DNA of 64,000 nt, taken from NCBI RefSeq assembly GCF_030400225.1, contig NZ_VJYB01000004.1:1-64000 (forward strand), in the 5' to 3' direction. This document shows, piece after piece, positions 46,739 through 56,382 of this stretch. The position numbers and the translations under genes were made by a program. Numbering within the stretch: the stretch's first letter is position 1; each line of letters starts with the position of its first letter. The notes below the pieces were generated by a model, which was not told where the DNA came from, did not search any database, and saw only the letters and a list, made by a program, of their open reading frames with translations. The stretch comes from Lactobacillus sp. UCMA15818. Lineage in GTDB: Bacteria > Bacillota > Bacilli > Lactobacillales > Lactobacillaceae.

Positions 46739-47593
46739 TTATTTTTCAGCCTTAAAAGCAGGTACATACATGTGCTTGAATTTTGTATGATAAACTTTAA
46801 TTACATTTTTCTTGTGATATGCCTTAACAACTTTTTTGTAGGTTGCATTATTTTTGTCACTTGATCTAACCGCAATCACATTAATCCATGGTTTATTAGC
46901 TTTATTTGAATAACTAAAAGATTCTTTATAGATGGCATCATCAATTGGATCCTTATGTGCTACTTTGACAAAATTACTATTAGTAATACCTGCCGTGACA
47001 TCTGGCAAAAGATTCATAATTTTTGCTGGATCTTGTTGCAAAATTTTTAAATTCAATTTATTCTCAGTAATATCTTTTATAGCGGGCATATCACCTGCTT
47101 TTGCATCCAATTTAATTAATCCCGCTTGTTGAAGAACTGTTAGAGCTCTGCCAGCATTTGTCACATTATTAGGAATAGATATCTTATCACCCTTTTTAAT
47201 ATCCTTAACACTCTTAATCTTATCAGAGAAAATATTCATTGGTGTTAAATATGTTTGTGCAATTACAGAAAATTTATAATTTTTTTCTTTCTCTTCTTGA
47301 TGTAAAAAAGCATAATGTTGAAAAGCTACCATGTCTAATTCCTTGTTGTTAAGTGCCTGATTTGCCAAAATTCCATCAGAAAAAGATACTAGCTTCACTT
47401 TAATACCTTGTCCCTTTAAATTCTTATTTACTTGTTTCCAAATTGGATTATCTGTTGTCCCAACAACACCAACCTTAACTGTTTTAGTACTAGACGATTT
47501 ACCGCTGCATCCAGTTAATATCCCAGAAATTCCAACAAATATTAATATAATTATTAATGGACGGAAAAGTCCTATCCCCCAATTTTTTTTCAT
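46739..47593 (-). CDS. metQ: Methionine ABC transporter binding lipoprotein (NlpA/MetQ)
   Basis: A 284-residue lipoprotein with signal peptide and lipobox GILTGCSG, then VKVGVVGTTDNPIWKQV and MVAFQHYAFLHQ typical of the MetQ family. It captures methionine or related compounds outside the cell for MetNI. ATG 47593 follows GGGGAGG. It is encoded directly after metI. Confidence 0.9.
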   Translation of the reverse strand: MKKNWGIGLFRPLIIILIFVGISGILTGCSGKSSSTKTVKVGVVGTTDNPIWKQVNKNLKGQGIKVKLVSFSDGILANQALNNKELDMVAFQHYAFLHQEEKEKNYKFSVIAQTYLTPMNIFSDKIKSVKDIKKGDKISIPNNVTNAGRALTVLQQAGLIKLDAKAGDMPAIKDITENKLNLKILQQDPAKIMNLLPDVTAGITNSNFVKVAHKDPIDDAIYKESFSYSNKANKPWINVIAVRSSDKNNATYKKVVKAYHKKNVIKVYHTKFKHMYVPAFKAEK

Positions 47594-47606
47594 ATCTATT
47601 CCTCCC

Positions 47607-48278
47607 CTAATGTTCAACTCTTCGACTTATTAAAGTTCCAATAACTTGAACTATTGAAACAATAATTAACAACACTAATATACAAGCAATTGTTGCATCC
47701 TGCTGATTTTGTTGATATCCGTACTGAATAGCAAAATCTCCAATTCCACCACCACCTACAACTCCAACAATTGCAGTCAACCCGATTAATGAAATAATTG
47801 TGATTGTTGTTACCCTAGCAATACTCCCAATACTTTCTTTCAAGTAGATTGAATAAATAATTTGAAAAGGTGATAATCCCATAACTTGACCGGCTTCGAC
47901 CAGTCCTCCATCTAATTCATTCAAAGCGGCTTCAATTTGTCGTGAGAAGAAGGGAACTATCCCAACAATCAATGGAAAAATAGTTCCTTTTACTCCAATT
48001 GCAGTTCCTGAAATAAGCCTAGTTAAAGGAATCAATGCTGCAATCAAGATAATAAACGGAATTGATCTGAATAAATTTATTATTTTATCGAAAACATTCC
48101 AAATGACAGTGTTCATTAAAATTCCATTTTTTTTGGTAACTACTAGAATAATTCCAAAAATTATACTGATACAAAAAGAAATTACTGCTGTAATTACAAG
48201 CATTTCTAGCGTTTGCAAAATAGCTAGCTTAAATATCGAATAGTTTAAAACAACATTTGGAAATAGTTTACTTGGCAT
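47607..48278 (-). CDS. metI: Methionine ABC transporter permease
   Basis: A 223-residue membrane protein with five or so hydrophobic segments and the MetI coupling motif EAGQVMGLSPFQIIYSIYLKE. ATG 48278 follows GGAGGTGTT. The gene overlaps the end of metN by 11 bases. Confidence 0.92.
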   Translation of the reverse strand: MPSKLFPNVVLNYSIFKLAILQTLEMLVITAVISFCISIIFGIILVVTKKNGILMNTVIWNVFDKIINLFRSIPFIILIAALIPLTRLISGTAIGVKGTIFPLIVGIVPFFSRQIEAALNELDGGLVEAGQVMGLSPFQIIYSIYLKESIGSIARVTTITIISLIGLTAIVGVVGGGGIGDFAIQYGYQQNQQDATIACILVLLIIVSIVQVIGTLISRRVEH

Positions 48279-49320
48279 GTTCCAACACCTCCAACCTGAT
48301 GTTTTGTCCTTTAATGTAGTCAATTGTTTCTTTTATATGCGCCTTCGTACCGTCTAGAATAATTACTAAACCACCTAATGGCTTTTGCTGAAGAATCTTA
48401 ATATCACCAACAATAATATTTGCATCTACCTCAAATTTTCTTGAAACATAAGAAATTAGTGGCTCGACTGCCTCACTATCAACGTAAGTAATCTTAATTA
48501 ATAATTTGTTTCCTGACAGTGCCAACAAATCGCTATGCAACACTTCATCTGGTAAATTCAATTTAGAAGTAGTTGCAATAAAATTCTTTGTTAATTCATT
48601 ATGTGGATTGGAGAAGATCGAATAGACTTCCCCCTGTTCAACAATTCGTCCTTTATCTAGTACAGCTACATATTCACAGAGGTCTTCAATTACATGCATT
48701 TCATGAGTTACAACAATAATAGTGATTCCTAAATTTTCATTTAACTTTTTTAATAGTTCTAAAATATCCGCCGTCGTTTGTGGATCCAGCGCACTTGTTG
48801 CCTCATCACATAGCAGAATCTGTGGATCATTGACTAATGCTCTTGCAATTGCAACTCGTTGCTTTTGGCCTCCGGATAAATTTGCTGGATAAGTATTGAT
48901 TTTCTCGGGCAGTCCGACCAATTCAAGTAATTTATTCACTTTTTGCTTTATTTCCGCTTTTGATTTACCACTGTACTTGATAGGTAATTCAATATTTTCA
49001 AAAACCGTTCGTGAGGGCATTAGATTAAATTGCTGAAAAATCATTCCAATTTCTTTTCTTCGTTTTCTTAATTCAACATTTGATATTCGATTAATTACTG
49101 TTTTCTTGAAATAAATATCTCCTTTTGTAGGGCTCTCAATCCCATTAATACAACGAATTAATGTTGACTTACCAGCTCCACTGTATCCAATAATTCCAAA
49201 AATACTGCCTTCATTTATTGATAGATTAACATCTTTCAAAACCTGTATTTTAGAACTCTTATTATTACCCTCAAATTCCTTACTGACATGATCAAAACTA
49301 ACAATTTTTTGTGTTGTCAA
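48268..49320 (-). CDS. metN: Methionine ABC transporter ATP-binding protein
   Basis: A 350-residue ATPase with Walker A GYSGAGKSTL, signature LSGGQKQRVAIARAL, Walker B ILLCDEATSALDP, and the C-terminal NIL domain (about 265-345) that senses methionine in MetN proteins. It is part of metNIQ within the T-box operon. Confidence 0.93.
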   Translation of the reverse strand: MTTQKIVSFDHVSKEFEGNNKSSKIQVLKDVNLSINEGSIFGIIGYSGAGKSTLIRCINGIESPTKGDIYFKKTVINRISNVELRKRRKEIGMIFQQFNLMPSRTVFENIELPIKYSGKSKAEIKQKVNKLLELVGLPEKINTYPANLSGGQKQRVAIARALVNDPQILLCDEATSALDPQTTADILELLKKLNENLGITIIVVTHEMHVIEDLCEYVAVLDKGRIVEQGEVYSIFSNPHNELTKNFIATTSKLNLPDEVLHSDLLALSGNKLLIKITYVDSEAVEPLISYVSRKFEVDANIIVGDIKILQQKPLGGLVIILDGTKAHIKETIDYIKGQNIRLEVLEHAK

Positions 49321-49348
49321 AGGCTACACCTCTTCTCGTTCAAGATAA

Positions 49349-50509
49349 TTAATACTCAAGTACTGAAAATCGCTTAATCACTTCTTTCAGTATTTTTTCA
49401 TCATGCGTTAGACTTAATCTGATATAATTTTTACCACTCGGCCCGAAACCAATTCCAGGGGCTACTACAACATTTGCTTGTTTCAAAATCAACTCTGCAA
49501 ACTTTTGACCACCATACTCAGCTGGAGTTTTTATCCATACAAAGAATGTTCCTTGAGGTTCTTCAACATCCCAACCAAGATTTCTTAATCCAGCAACTAA
49601 CACATCTCGTCTTTTTTGGTAAGTATCTCTAATATGATTTACGGCTTCTTGATCCGAATCAAGCCCAGCAACTGCTGCATCCTGAATTGCACCAAATATA
49701 GTGCTATACACATGTGAATGATACTTCTTGAGTGCTGTGACAACTGATTCATTGCCTAATACATATCCCACACGCCAACCAGCCATATCGTAAGTCTTAG
49801 ATAAAGTGTTCAATTCAACTGCATAATCTTTAGCACCTTCAATCTGTAACAAGCTTACAGGTCGCTGATCATATGCAATAGCTGCATACGCAAAATCGTT
49901 TACTACTAAAATTTTATTTTTTTTACCAAATTCAATTGCCTGTTTAAAAAATTCTTCAGTTGCGGTAGCACCTGTGGGATTATTAGGGTAATTAAGTAAT
50001 AATATTTTAGCTTGTTTGACAATTTCATGTGGAATTTTGCTTAAATCTGGTAAATAGTGATTCTGCCTAGTAAGCGGTAATTGATATAATTTTCCACCTG
50101 CTAATGACACAGCAGTATAATATTCCGGATAGCAAGGATCTGTGGTAATAACATAGTCTCCTGGATTTAAAATAACTTGCGGTATTGCTGATATACCAAT
50201 TACTGAACCATTAAAAGTTAGTATTTCACTTTTCGTTTCTATTTCGATGTTATAAATTCTTTGGTAATATCGTGCAATTGCATCTAAAAAATTTTGTTTA
50301 CCATTGAAAGGGGTATACCCGTGATTAGTTTTTAAGTCCACCGCTTTTTTCAGACTTTCAATAATAAATTCTGGTGTTGGTTGGTCTGGGTTTCCTTTCG
50401 CTAGATCAATCATTGAACCTTTATCCTCTATTTGACTAATTTTTTTATCCAATTGTTCAAAAAAATTAGGCACAATATCTGCCATTTTATTGGATGTCAA
50501 GAATTGCAT
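49349..50509 (-). CDS. Class I aminotransferase, MtnE/PatA-like
   Basis: A 386-residue PLP aminotransferase. It has AKGNPDQPTPEFI near the N-terminus, LNYPNNPTGA, and the PLP lysine in LSKTYDMAGWRVGY. The GNPDQPTP stretch resembles the MtnE/PatA branch that transaminates ketomethylthiobutyrate to methionine. Its place in an operon with metNIQ, luxS and fRMsr favours a role with methionine or its keto acid. Confidence 0.82.
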   Translation of the reverse strand: MQFLTSNKMADIVPNFFEQLDKKISQIEDKGSMIDLAKGNPDQPTPEFIIESLKKAVDLKTNHGYTPFNGKQNFLDAIARYYQRIYNIEIETKSEILTFNGSVIGISAIPQVILNPGDYVITTDPCYPEYYTAVSLAGGKLYQLPLTRQNHYLPDLSKIPHEIVKQAKILLLNYPNNPTGATATEEFFKQAIEFGKKNKILVVNDFAYAAIAYDQRPVSLLQIEGAKDYAVELNTLSKTYDMAGWRVGYVLGNESVVTALKKYHSHVYSTIFGAIQDAAVAGLDSDQEAVNHIRDTYQKRRDVLVAGLRNLGWDVEEPQGTFFVWIKTPAEYGGQKFAELILKQANVVVAPGIGFGPSGKNYIRLSLTHDEKILKEVIKRFSVLEY

Positions 50510-50562
50510 TCCTTAGACCCTCCTTAATGAGGACAACATATTATATTCTTGAACTTAAAAGG

Positions 50563-51333
50563 TCAAAGATATCTCATGCCACCATCAACCATAATTGATT
50601 GTCCCGTAATATATTCAGCTCCTGGCGAGACAAACCATGCTACAACATCTGCAACGTCTGCCGGTGTAGCCTCACGACCATTAGCAATTTCTGTTAGACA
50701 TCTTGCTTGCTGTTCAGCAACACTTATATGCTTGATCTTAGAAGTTTTCTTATCAATACCATCTCGCAAAGGAGTACGCACGATTCCAGGGTTATAGGCA
50801 TTAACTGTTATATGATCTTTGGCTAGTTCCTTGGCAGCCGATTGAGTTAATCCTCGAATTCCAAATTTAGAAGCTGAATATGCACTTTGAAGTGCAGAAG
50901 CCTCAACCCCAGCTAGAGAAGCAGCATTAACAATTCTTCCTCCTTTACCTTGCTTCAAAAATTGTTTAGCAGCGGCTTGAATTCCCCAATAGGTGCCCTT
51001 TAAATTCACATCAATTAGACGTTCAAAATCTTCAGGTACTGTATCTACGAATTTCTCAATAAACGCTACTCCAGCATTGTTAATAAATACTTTCAAGTCT
51101 CCAAAATCGCTTACTGCTAAATTAACTAGATTAAATACCTCATCACGATGAGCTACATCTAAGTAGTAAGCCTTACTTGGAAAACCCTGAGTAATCAAAT
51201 TATTGACTACTTGATCTGCTTTTTGCTGATTAATATCAGCAACTGCAATTGCATATCCTTCCTTAGCCAATCGATATGCAATTCCTTCACCAATTCCTTG
51301 CCCTGCACCTGTAATAATTGCTAACCCTGCCAT
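50563..51333 (-). CDS. Short-chain dehydrogenase, diacetyl/acetoin reductase (ButA)-like
   Basis: A 256-residue classical SDR with ITGAGQGIGEGIA, NNAG, the catalytic Ser-Tyr-Lys (NAASLAG, YSASK) and NPGIVRTPL. It resembles diacetyl/acetoin reductases. It is encoded directly after luxS and in the same T-box unit, so a reduced product of LuxS (the diketone DPD) or a sulfur keto compound are possible substrates as well as diacetyl. Confidence 0.85.
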   Translation of the reverse strand: MAGLAIITGAGQGIGEGIAYRLAKEGYAIAVADINQQKADQVVNNLITQGFPSKAYYLDVAHRDEVFNLVNLAVSDFGDLKVFINNAGVAFIEKFVDTVPEDFERLIDVNLKGTYWGIQAAAKQFLKQGKGGRIVNAASLAGVEASALQSAYSASKFGIRGLTQSAAKELAKDHITVNAYNPGIVRTPLRDGIDKKTSKIKHISVAEQQARCLTEIANGREATPADVADVVAWFVSPGAEYITGQSIMVDGGMRYL

Positions 51334-51354
51334 ATTTAAATTACCTCCTTATTT

Positions 51355-51828
51355 TTAAATAACTTTTCTTACGAAAGGATCACTGCTGATGCCTTCTTCT
51401 AAAATTTTTTTTGCCCATTCCTTAGCTGAAAATAATGAATGATCTCGATAATTGCCACAGCTATAAATATCTGTTCCTTGTACATCTTCCCAAGTAATAT
51501 TAGTTGCTATCTCAGATAAGGCATTTTTTAGTGCCTGAGCAACTTCAACTGTTGAATGTTCACCCCAAGTAATTAAATGAAAGCCTGTTCTGCAACCAAA
51601 TGGGGAACAATCAATAACTCCCGTTAGTTGGTCTCTCAACAACCCAGCTAACAAGTGCTCGATTGTATGTAGCCCCGCTGTAGGAATAGCGTTCTCGTTT
51701 GGCTGTACTAGTCGTAAATCAAAATTGCTAATAATATCTTCATTTTGACCAACTTCTTCTGCAATTAATCGAACGTATGGTGCCTTAACCTTTGTATGAT
51801 CTAATGTAAAACTTTCAACTTTTGCCAT
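51355..51828 (-). CDS. luxS: S-ribosylhomocysteine lyase, autoinducer-2 synthesis
   Basis: A 157-residue LuxS with the metal site HTIEH (His54, His58) plus Cys124 in DIYSCGNY, and the catalytic Cys in FGCRTGF (Cys79). It splits S-ribosylhomocysteine into homocysteine and DPD, the AI-2 precursor. ATG 51828 is the usual LuxS start; the gene overlaps the fRMsr gene by 14 bases. Confidence 0.95.
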   Translation of the reverse strand: MAKVESFTLDHTKVKAPYVRLIAEEVGQNEDIISNFDLRLVQPNENAIPTAGLHTIEHLLAGLLRDQLTGVIDCSPFGCRTGFHLITWGEHSTVEVAQALKNALSEIATNITWEDVQGTDIYSCGNYRDHSLFSAKEWAKKILEEGISSDPFVRKVI

Positions 51829-52315
51829 TAATTTTTCTCTCCGTTTCTTCATCCACTGTTTTCACTCCAAAAATAAAGGGTGCAATTTGTTCTAAATATT
51901 TTTGATCAATTTCATTGAATGTATTAAATTCAGGGCTATCTAAATCTAAAACACCCCAAAATATATTTTCCTTAAAAACTGGCACAACAATCTCTGATTT
52001 TGATGACTTATCACAAGCTATGTGTCCTTTAAATTCATGAACATTAGGTACAATTACTGTTTTTTTAATCTTAGCAACAGTTCCGCAAACACCAGCTCCA
52101 ATTTCAATGTGCATACATGCAGGTTTACCTTGGAACGGACCTAAGATTAATTCATTATTGATAAAGCGGTAATAGGTAACTCCATTTATTTTATGCAAAC
52201 TGTTAAAAATTAATGAAACCATGTTACTCATATTGGCAATCAAATCTTCTTCCCCAGTTAACAATTCTTGAGCCTGTTTGACTAATAGTTGATAGTCTTT
52301 TACCCGATTCTCCAT
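51815..52315 (-). CDS. Free methionine-(R)-sulfoxide reductase (GAF domain)
   Basis: A 166-residue GAF-domain protein with the three fRMsr cysteines: GKPACMHI (Cys67), GAGVCGT (Cys77) and [17 protein letters not shown] (Cys101). It reduces free methionine-R-sulfoxide in the cytoplasm. It is the first gene after the T-box leader, with an AAGGAG site before ATG 52315. The activity fits methionine control of the operon. Confidence 0.9.
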   Translation of the reverse strand: MENRVKDYQLLVKQAQELLTGEEDLIANMSNMVSLIFNSLHKINGVTYYRFINNELILGPFQGKPACMHIEIGAGVCGTVAKIKKTVIVPNVHEFKGHIACDKSSKSEIVVPVFKENIFWGVLDLDSPEFNTFNEIDQKYLEQIAPFIFGVKTVDEETERKINGKS

Positions 52316-52334
52316 AAAATCTCCTTTCCGCAAC

Positions 52335-52655
52335 AAAAAAGCACTTTCGTCAATTATCTATCTTTAATAGATAAAGGACGAAAGTGCTTTTCCGCGGTAC
52401 CACCTTAATTTAAGCAGTTCTCATGAACCGCCTCACTTCAGGTACTCAAACACAATAATAAAAAAATATTACTGAAAATTCATACCCTAACCCTGTAACG
52501 GGAGTACCCGACACTACCTAGCTTATGCTCAATAGTGCAAACTCATCTTAAGACCATCTTCAGTTCTTCGTTGCTACCGTCTTTCACCATATGACGACTC
52601 TCTATTATAACAACATCCCAACTTACTCATCTCTACGTTCATTAACTTTATTAAT
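52335..52655 (-). promoter_or_regulatory. T-box riboswitch leader (probably methionine-specific)
   Basis: On the minus strand the conserved T-box sequence AAGGTGGTACCGCGG (52392-52406) is followed by a terminator with arms AAAGCACTTTCGTC and GACGAAAGTGCTTTT. Stem I elements such as GATGAGTA and AGAGAG lie upstream. UGGU in the bulge would pair with a tRNA ending ACCA. The candidate specifier is AUG at 52557-52555 in GAAGATGGTC, fitting tRNA-Met, which has A as discriminator, and the methionine-related genes downstream. The specifier assignment is by eye. Confidence 0.88.
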
Positions 52656-52666
52656 TTCTTTCCAGT

Positions 52667-52695
52667 ATTATGTCTCATCAAATAATAATTGTCAA
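52667..52695 (-). promoter_or_regulatory. Promoter of the T-box operon
   Basis: On the minus strand TTGACA (52690-52695), a 17-bp spacer and CATAAT (52667-52672) lie just before the T-box leader. The stretch 52696-52865 holds nothing else I can identify. Confidence 0.7.
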
Positions 52696-52865
52696 TATCT
52701 ATTTTATAATTAAATGAGTTGTTTTTCATTTTAAATTAATAAATCCAGTCGGTTATCAATAAAATATACCTAACATTTATGAATTTTTACATGGTGAAAT
52801 ATTTGTATCTCCTTCAAAAATAATTCTTGTAAATTTGAAATTGAAGGGTGAGACCTAAGCACTAG

Positions 52866-52897
52866 ACTAGTCTTTTAAACTAACTTAAAAGACTAGT
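52866..52897. repeat. Perfect 13-bp inverted repeat across the end of the aldolase gene
   Basis: ACTAGTCTTTTAA and TTAAAAGACTAGT overlap the stop codon of the FSA-type gene. No T-run follows on the minus strand, so it is not a standard terminator, but it could stabilise the 3' end or cause weak termination. Confidence 0.6.
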
Positions 52898-53566
52898 GAT
52901 TGTTTGACCTACACCGAAAGTCGCTTCCCAATCATTGGTAAAATCATTAACGGCTTGTTGAATAGCGGGATGATTCAACCCTGTGGCAATTAAAGCTGGA
53001 TCAACAGTAACTGCTTGCGCGCCATTGGCTAACGCCGTTGTAATTTGATCAACATTGTGAAAACTAGCAGCAAGAATTTTAGTTTGAGTCCCATTGCTTG
53101 TTATCGCAGCTGCGAATTCCTTGATGACCTCCGGAGCGTTAATTCCCATGTTTTGCATGCGGTTATAATAAGGTGCAATATAATCGGCACCAGCTGAAAT
53201 TGCTAAGAGTCCTTGTAACTTAGTATAAATAGCAGTGGCCGTTACATTATGACCTTCTTGCTTCAGTCTTTTGATGACCTCTAATCCAATTAATGTTGTC
53301 GGAACCTTAACATAGGTTTCAGGACCAACTTGTTCAAAAATTGTCTGCGCATCAGCAAGCATTTCGCTAATAGTTTGGCCAACCAACTGGATGTGCAAGG
53401 TAGCACTGGGACCAATTATTTGTCGGATTTGCTTCATGTGATTAAAAAAATCAATTTTCCCCTGTTTTTTTACAATACTTGGATTAGAAGTTACCCCTGC
53501 TACCGGTAATGCCTTAGTATATTTTTCAATACAATCTAGATCAATAGTGTCTAATAAAAATTCCAT
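52880..53566 (-). CDS. Fructose-6-phosphate aldolase (FSA)-type transaldolase-family enzyme
   Basis: A 228-residue short transaldolase-family barrel. It has the N-terminal MEFLLDTIDL, VAGVTSNPSI, the Schiff-base lysine in TYVKVPTT (Lys87) and TAIYTKLQGLLA. Its length fits FSA (FsaA/FsaB/TalC) rather than transaldolase. It follows the glycyl radical enzyme gene by 22 bp. In E. coli the same pairing (YbiW-FsaA) cleaves 1-deoxyfructose-6-phosphate to glyceraldehyde-3-phosphate and hydroxyacetone. ATG 53566 is the family start. Confidence 0.88.
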   Translation of the reverse strand: MEFLLDTIDLDCIEKYTKALPVAGVTSNPSIVKKQGKIDFFNHMKQIRQIIGPSATLHIQLVGQTISEMLADAQTIFEQVGPETYVKVPTTLIGLEVIKRLKQEGHNVTATAIYTKLQGLLAISAGADYIAPYYNRMQNMGINAPEVIKEFAAAITSNGTQTKILAASFHNVDQITTALANGAQAVTVDPALIATGLNHPAIQQAVNDFTNDWEATFGVGQTITSLLS

Positions 53567-53588
53567 GACAATGACCTGCCTTTCCAAA

Positions 53589-56042
53589 TTATAAGCTCTG
53601 TTCAGTTCGTTCAATAATGTCGTCTTGTGTTTCCTTAGATAAACCTACAAAGAAAGCTGAGTATCCTGCAACCCGAACAATTAAGTCACGATATTCTTTA
53701 GGATGCTTCTGTGCAGCAATTAAAGTATCGCGCGAAACAATATTATATTGCACATGATATCCATGAAGACGATTAAAAAATGTACGTAGTAATGCAACTA
53801 ATTTCATGCAATTTTCTTCATTGCGTAAAATTTGCGGCGACATTTTTTGATTTAATAAAACTCCGCCTGTAATATCAGCAGTGTGCAGCTTGGAGACACT
53901 CTTAAAGACAGCAGTCGGTCCATTAGTATCCATTGCGTGTTCAGGTGAACATCCTTCGGCTAGCGGTGATCTAGCTAACCTGCCATCTGGGGTTGCCAGT
54001 GTACTATGTCCTTGTCCAACATTGGCTGAAATTGAACTTGTGCCAGCATAACGGAGTCCGCCATTTGGGCCACGGCCATAACGCGTATTATGATATTTAC
54101 TAATTTCATCAATATATGGCTGGTAGGCTTGAACCACTAGTTCATCAACTTGATCGTCGTCATTACCATACTTAGCAACATCGTCTAATAACATCTGACG
54201 AATTCGTTTTCCATGTTCACCTGCAAAGTTATTTTGCAGAACATCCCATAATTCTTGCGACGTAATTCGCTGTTTTTCGAAAACCAATTGTTTAATGGCT
54301 GCTAAAGAATCTGCCAGATTGGCAATGCCTACCTGCAGGCCGCTAATGAAGTCATATACAGCTCCACCTTCCTTAATAGTTTTTCCGCGCCCAATACAAT
54401 CAGCAGTCAAAGTGGAACAAAGAATGTCGGGATAACCTTGTTCAAGAACCATATCACAAGTATTTTCGATAATGACACTTTGCCGTGTGATCTCGCGCAA
54501 AGACTTATCCCAAGCTGTCATTAACTGCTTATATGATGTCATCGCCGTAAAATGTCCGTAGTCTGGAAGTAATCTCTTTCCTGATTCAGGATCAACCCCG
54601 CCGTTCATGACAATTAATAAGGTTCGTGGGAAATTAACAAAGCTCATTCCTGTACAGCGATACCCCCATTTACCAGGAACAGCAGTCTCGACACACCCGA
54701 TAGCACTGTAGTTATATGCATCTTCTTTCTTTACCCCACGCGCAATGAAAGAAGGTATGATAATCTCATCATTATTGAATGCCGGCATCCCCAGTCCTTG
54801 CTTAATTACTTCAACACACTCGCGCATGAAGTGATTACTTAGCCCATGAAAATAACGCACCGTTAAGTTGGGCTGTGGAAGATGTGCTTGAACGATAGCT
54901 TTTAGAATTAGATAAGAAGCATCATTTGTAGCATCTTCACCAGATTCATTCTGTCCACCAATCGTAATATTTTGGTATAACGGACTTCCGGCAGAAAATT
55001 CAGTATGGGCCCATGAACGGATTTTATTGATGGTCAAAGTTTTCAAGCAAAGATTAGTTAACAATTCTGTTGCCTGTTTTTCTGTAATTCGCCCTTCTGC
55101 CAGATCCTCTTCATAATACGGATTTAGATATTGATCCATACGACCATATGATACAGAGTGACCATTTGATTCAATTTGAAGAATATTATGGATAAACCAA
55201 ACTGACTGTACTGCCTCACGGAAAGTAACTGCCGGTTCATAAGGAACACGACCCATGATATCTGCAATCAACTGCAATTCTTTTTTACGAGCAGCATCAG
55301 TTGTTTTCGCTGCCTCATTTAGAGCTAGTACAACATATCGTTGTGCAAAATCTTTAACAGCATCAATCACAATCAAACTTGATTGATAGAAATATAGTTT
55401 TTTCTGTTGCTCATAATCAGTCAGTTCTAACTTGTGCATTGCATTTTTTACACGTTTCTCATACCATTTCAATCCATGTTGCAACAGTGCTTGATAGTCA
55501 ACAGCAATATGTCCATCACCAGAAGTGATATTTCCATCAGCACCAATAATGCCTAAGTCATAAAACACTCTACCTTCAGGTGGAAATGCTGCTAATCCGC
55601 GATCTTCAAGGGTATTGTTTTTCCAAAACGGCGCAATCTCACATAACTTTTGCTTAGTATCTTCGGTAATATGGAAAACATCACCTGGACGCTTTTCAAA
55701 TGTATTGAGTTCATCAATGACCCAATTCATTGAATACTCTGGAAAAACAGGCGCCCAGCGATTTTCTTGTGCTTGGTTGCCGACCAGTAAAGTATCAGGT
55801 TCAATGTAGATGGTCATTTTTTCTAAAATGTGTTTCAAAACATTTGCACGAAGAACATCGATTTGTTCTTGCTGATGATTCTTATAAGCCTCAGTTGTTA
55901 AAACTGCTCGTTCTGGATCCACATAAGGTTTAGCATTAAGAATTGATTCCCGATAACGATTCATTCTGGGAGTTAATTTTCCAAAATGATTCTCAGTGTG
56001 AGTCTTTGTTAAAGTTTCTTGGCTAACTATTGTTTTTGACAT
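53589..56042 (-). CDS. Glycyl radical enzyme, YbiW/PflD-like (anhydrohexitol-phosphate lyase candidate)
   Basis: An 817-residue glycyl radical enzyme. It has the thiyl-radical cysteine and base in NYSAIGCVE (Cys450, Glu452) and the C-terminal glycyl loop RVAGYSAFFV (Gly793). GCVE marks dehydratase/lyase-type members, not true pyruvate formate-lyase, which has two adjacent active-site cysteines. With an FSA-type aldolase downstream and an activase upstream it mirrors E. coli ybiY-ybiW-fsaA. YbiW and PflD open 1,5-anhydroglucitol- or anhydromannitol-6-phosphate to 1-deoxyfructose-6-phosphate. The enzyme is oxygen-sensitive by nature. Confidence 0.85.
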   Translation of the reverse strand: MSKTIVSQETLTKTHTENHFGKLTPRMNRYRESILNAKPYVDPERAVLTTEAYKNHQQEQIDVLRANVLKHILEKMTIYIEPDTLLVGNQAQENRWAPVFPEYSMNWVIDELNTFEKRPGDVFHITEDTKQKLCEIAPFWKNNTLEDRGLAAFPPEGRVFYDLGIIGADGNITSGDGHIAVDYQALLQHGLKWYEKRVKNAMHKLELTDYEQQKKLYFYQSSLIVIDAVKDFAQRYVVLALNEAAKTTDAARKKELQLIADIMGRVPYEPAVTFREAVQSVWFIHNILQIESNGHSVSYGRMDQYLNPYYEEDLAEGRITEKQATELLTNLCLKTLTINKIRSWAHTEFSAGSPLYQNITIGGQNESGEDATNDASYLILKAIVQAHLPQPNLTVRYFHGLSNHFMRECVEVIKQGLGMPAFNNDEIIIPSFIARGVKKEDAYNYSAIGCVETAVPGKWGYRCTGMSFVNFPRTLLIVMNGGVDPESGKRLLPDYGHFTAMTSYKQLMTAWDKSLREITRQSVIIENTCDMVLEQGYPDILCSTLTADCIGRGKTIKEGGAVYDFISGLQVGIANLADSLAAIKQLVFEKQRITSQELWDVLQNNFAGEHGKRIRQMLLDDVAKYGNDDDQVDELVVQAYQPYIDEISKYHNTRYGRGPNGGLRYAGTSSISANVGQGHSTLATPDGRLARSPLAEGCSPEHAMDTNGPTAVFKSVSKLHTADITGGVLLNQKMSPQILRNEENCMKLVALLRTFFNRLHGYHVQYNIVSRDTLIAAQKHPKEYRDLIVRVAGYSAFFVGLSKETQDDIIERTEQSL

Positions 56043-56081
56043 TTTAAAGTCCCTCCTTTACTTCGAACGTAATCATAAATT

Positions 56082-56141
56082 ATTACTTACGAAGCAATAA
56101 TAACAATTATATGTTGCAAGTCAAGCCATAAAATTACTTAC
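56082..56141 (-). promoter_or_regulatory. Promoter region of the glycyl radical enzyme gene with direct repeats
   Basis: ATTACTTAC occurs at 56082-56090 and again at 56133-56141, 51 bp apart (about five helical turns). Between them on the minus strand lies TTGACT with TTATTATT about 17 bp further. The repeats may bind the DeoR or SorC regulator encoded nearby. Confidence 0.4.
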
Positions 56142-56308
56142 AAAAGTACTGTAAAGCTCATTACTTGTCACTAATCTAACTTAACATTCGCCATGGCAAG
56201 GCACAAAACACTAATGTGAAGTTCTTTTGCAGGAAATATTGGCTTCTATGACAATGAATAATTGTTCAAGAATGCACTTTTGTGCACTTACTTTAAATAA
56301 CTCAACTC

Positions 56309-56348
56309 AAAAAAGCGAATTTCAAAAAAGCTTCGAAGAAATTCGCTT
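56309..56348 (-). terminator. Terminator after the activase gene
   Basis: On the minus strand AAGCGAATTTC and GAAATTCGCTT pair perfectly and run into TTTTTT. It lies 35 bp past the activase stop and separates it from the glycyl radical enzyme gene. Confidence 0.85.
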
Positions 56349-56382
56349 GACCATCTCAAACCTGTTAACTATCTTTTTTTAT

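Noticed and set aside
52866-52897. Standard terminator after the FSA-type gene
   Set aside because: The inverted repeat is perfect but overlaps the stop codon and has no T-run on the minus strand.
53589-56042. Pyruvate formate-lyase
   Set aside because: The active site reads GCVE with a single cysteine rather than the adjacent Cys-Cys of true PFL, and the neighbours are an FSA-type aldolase and activase.
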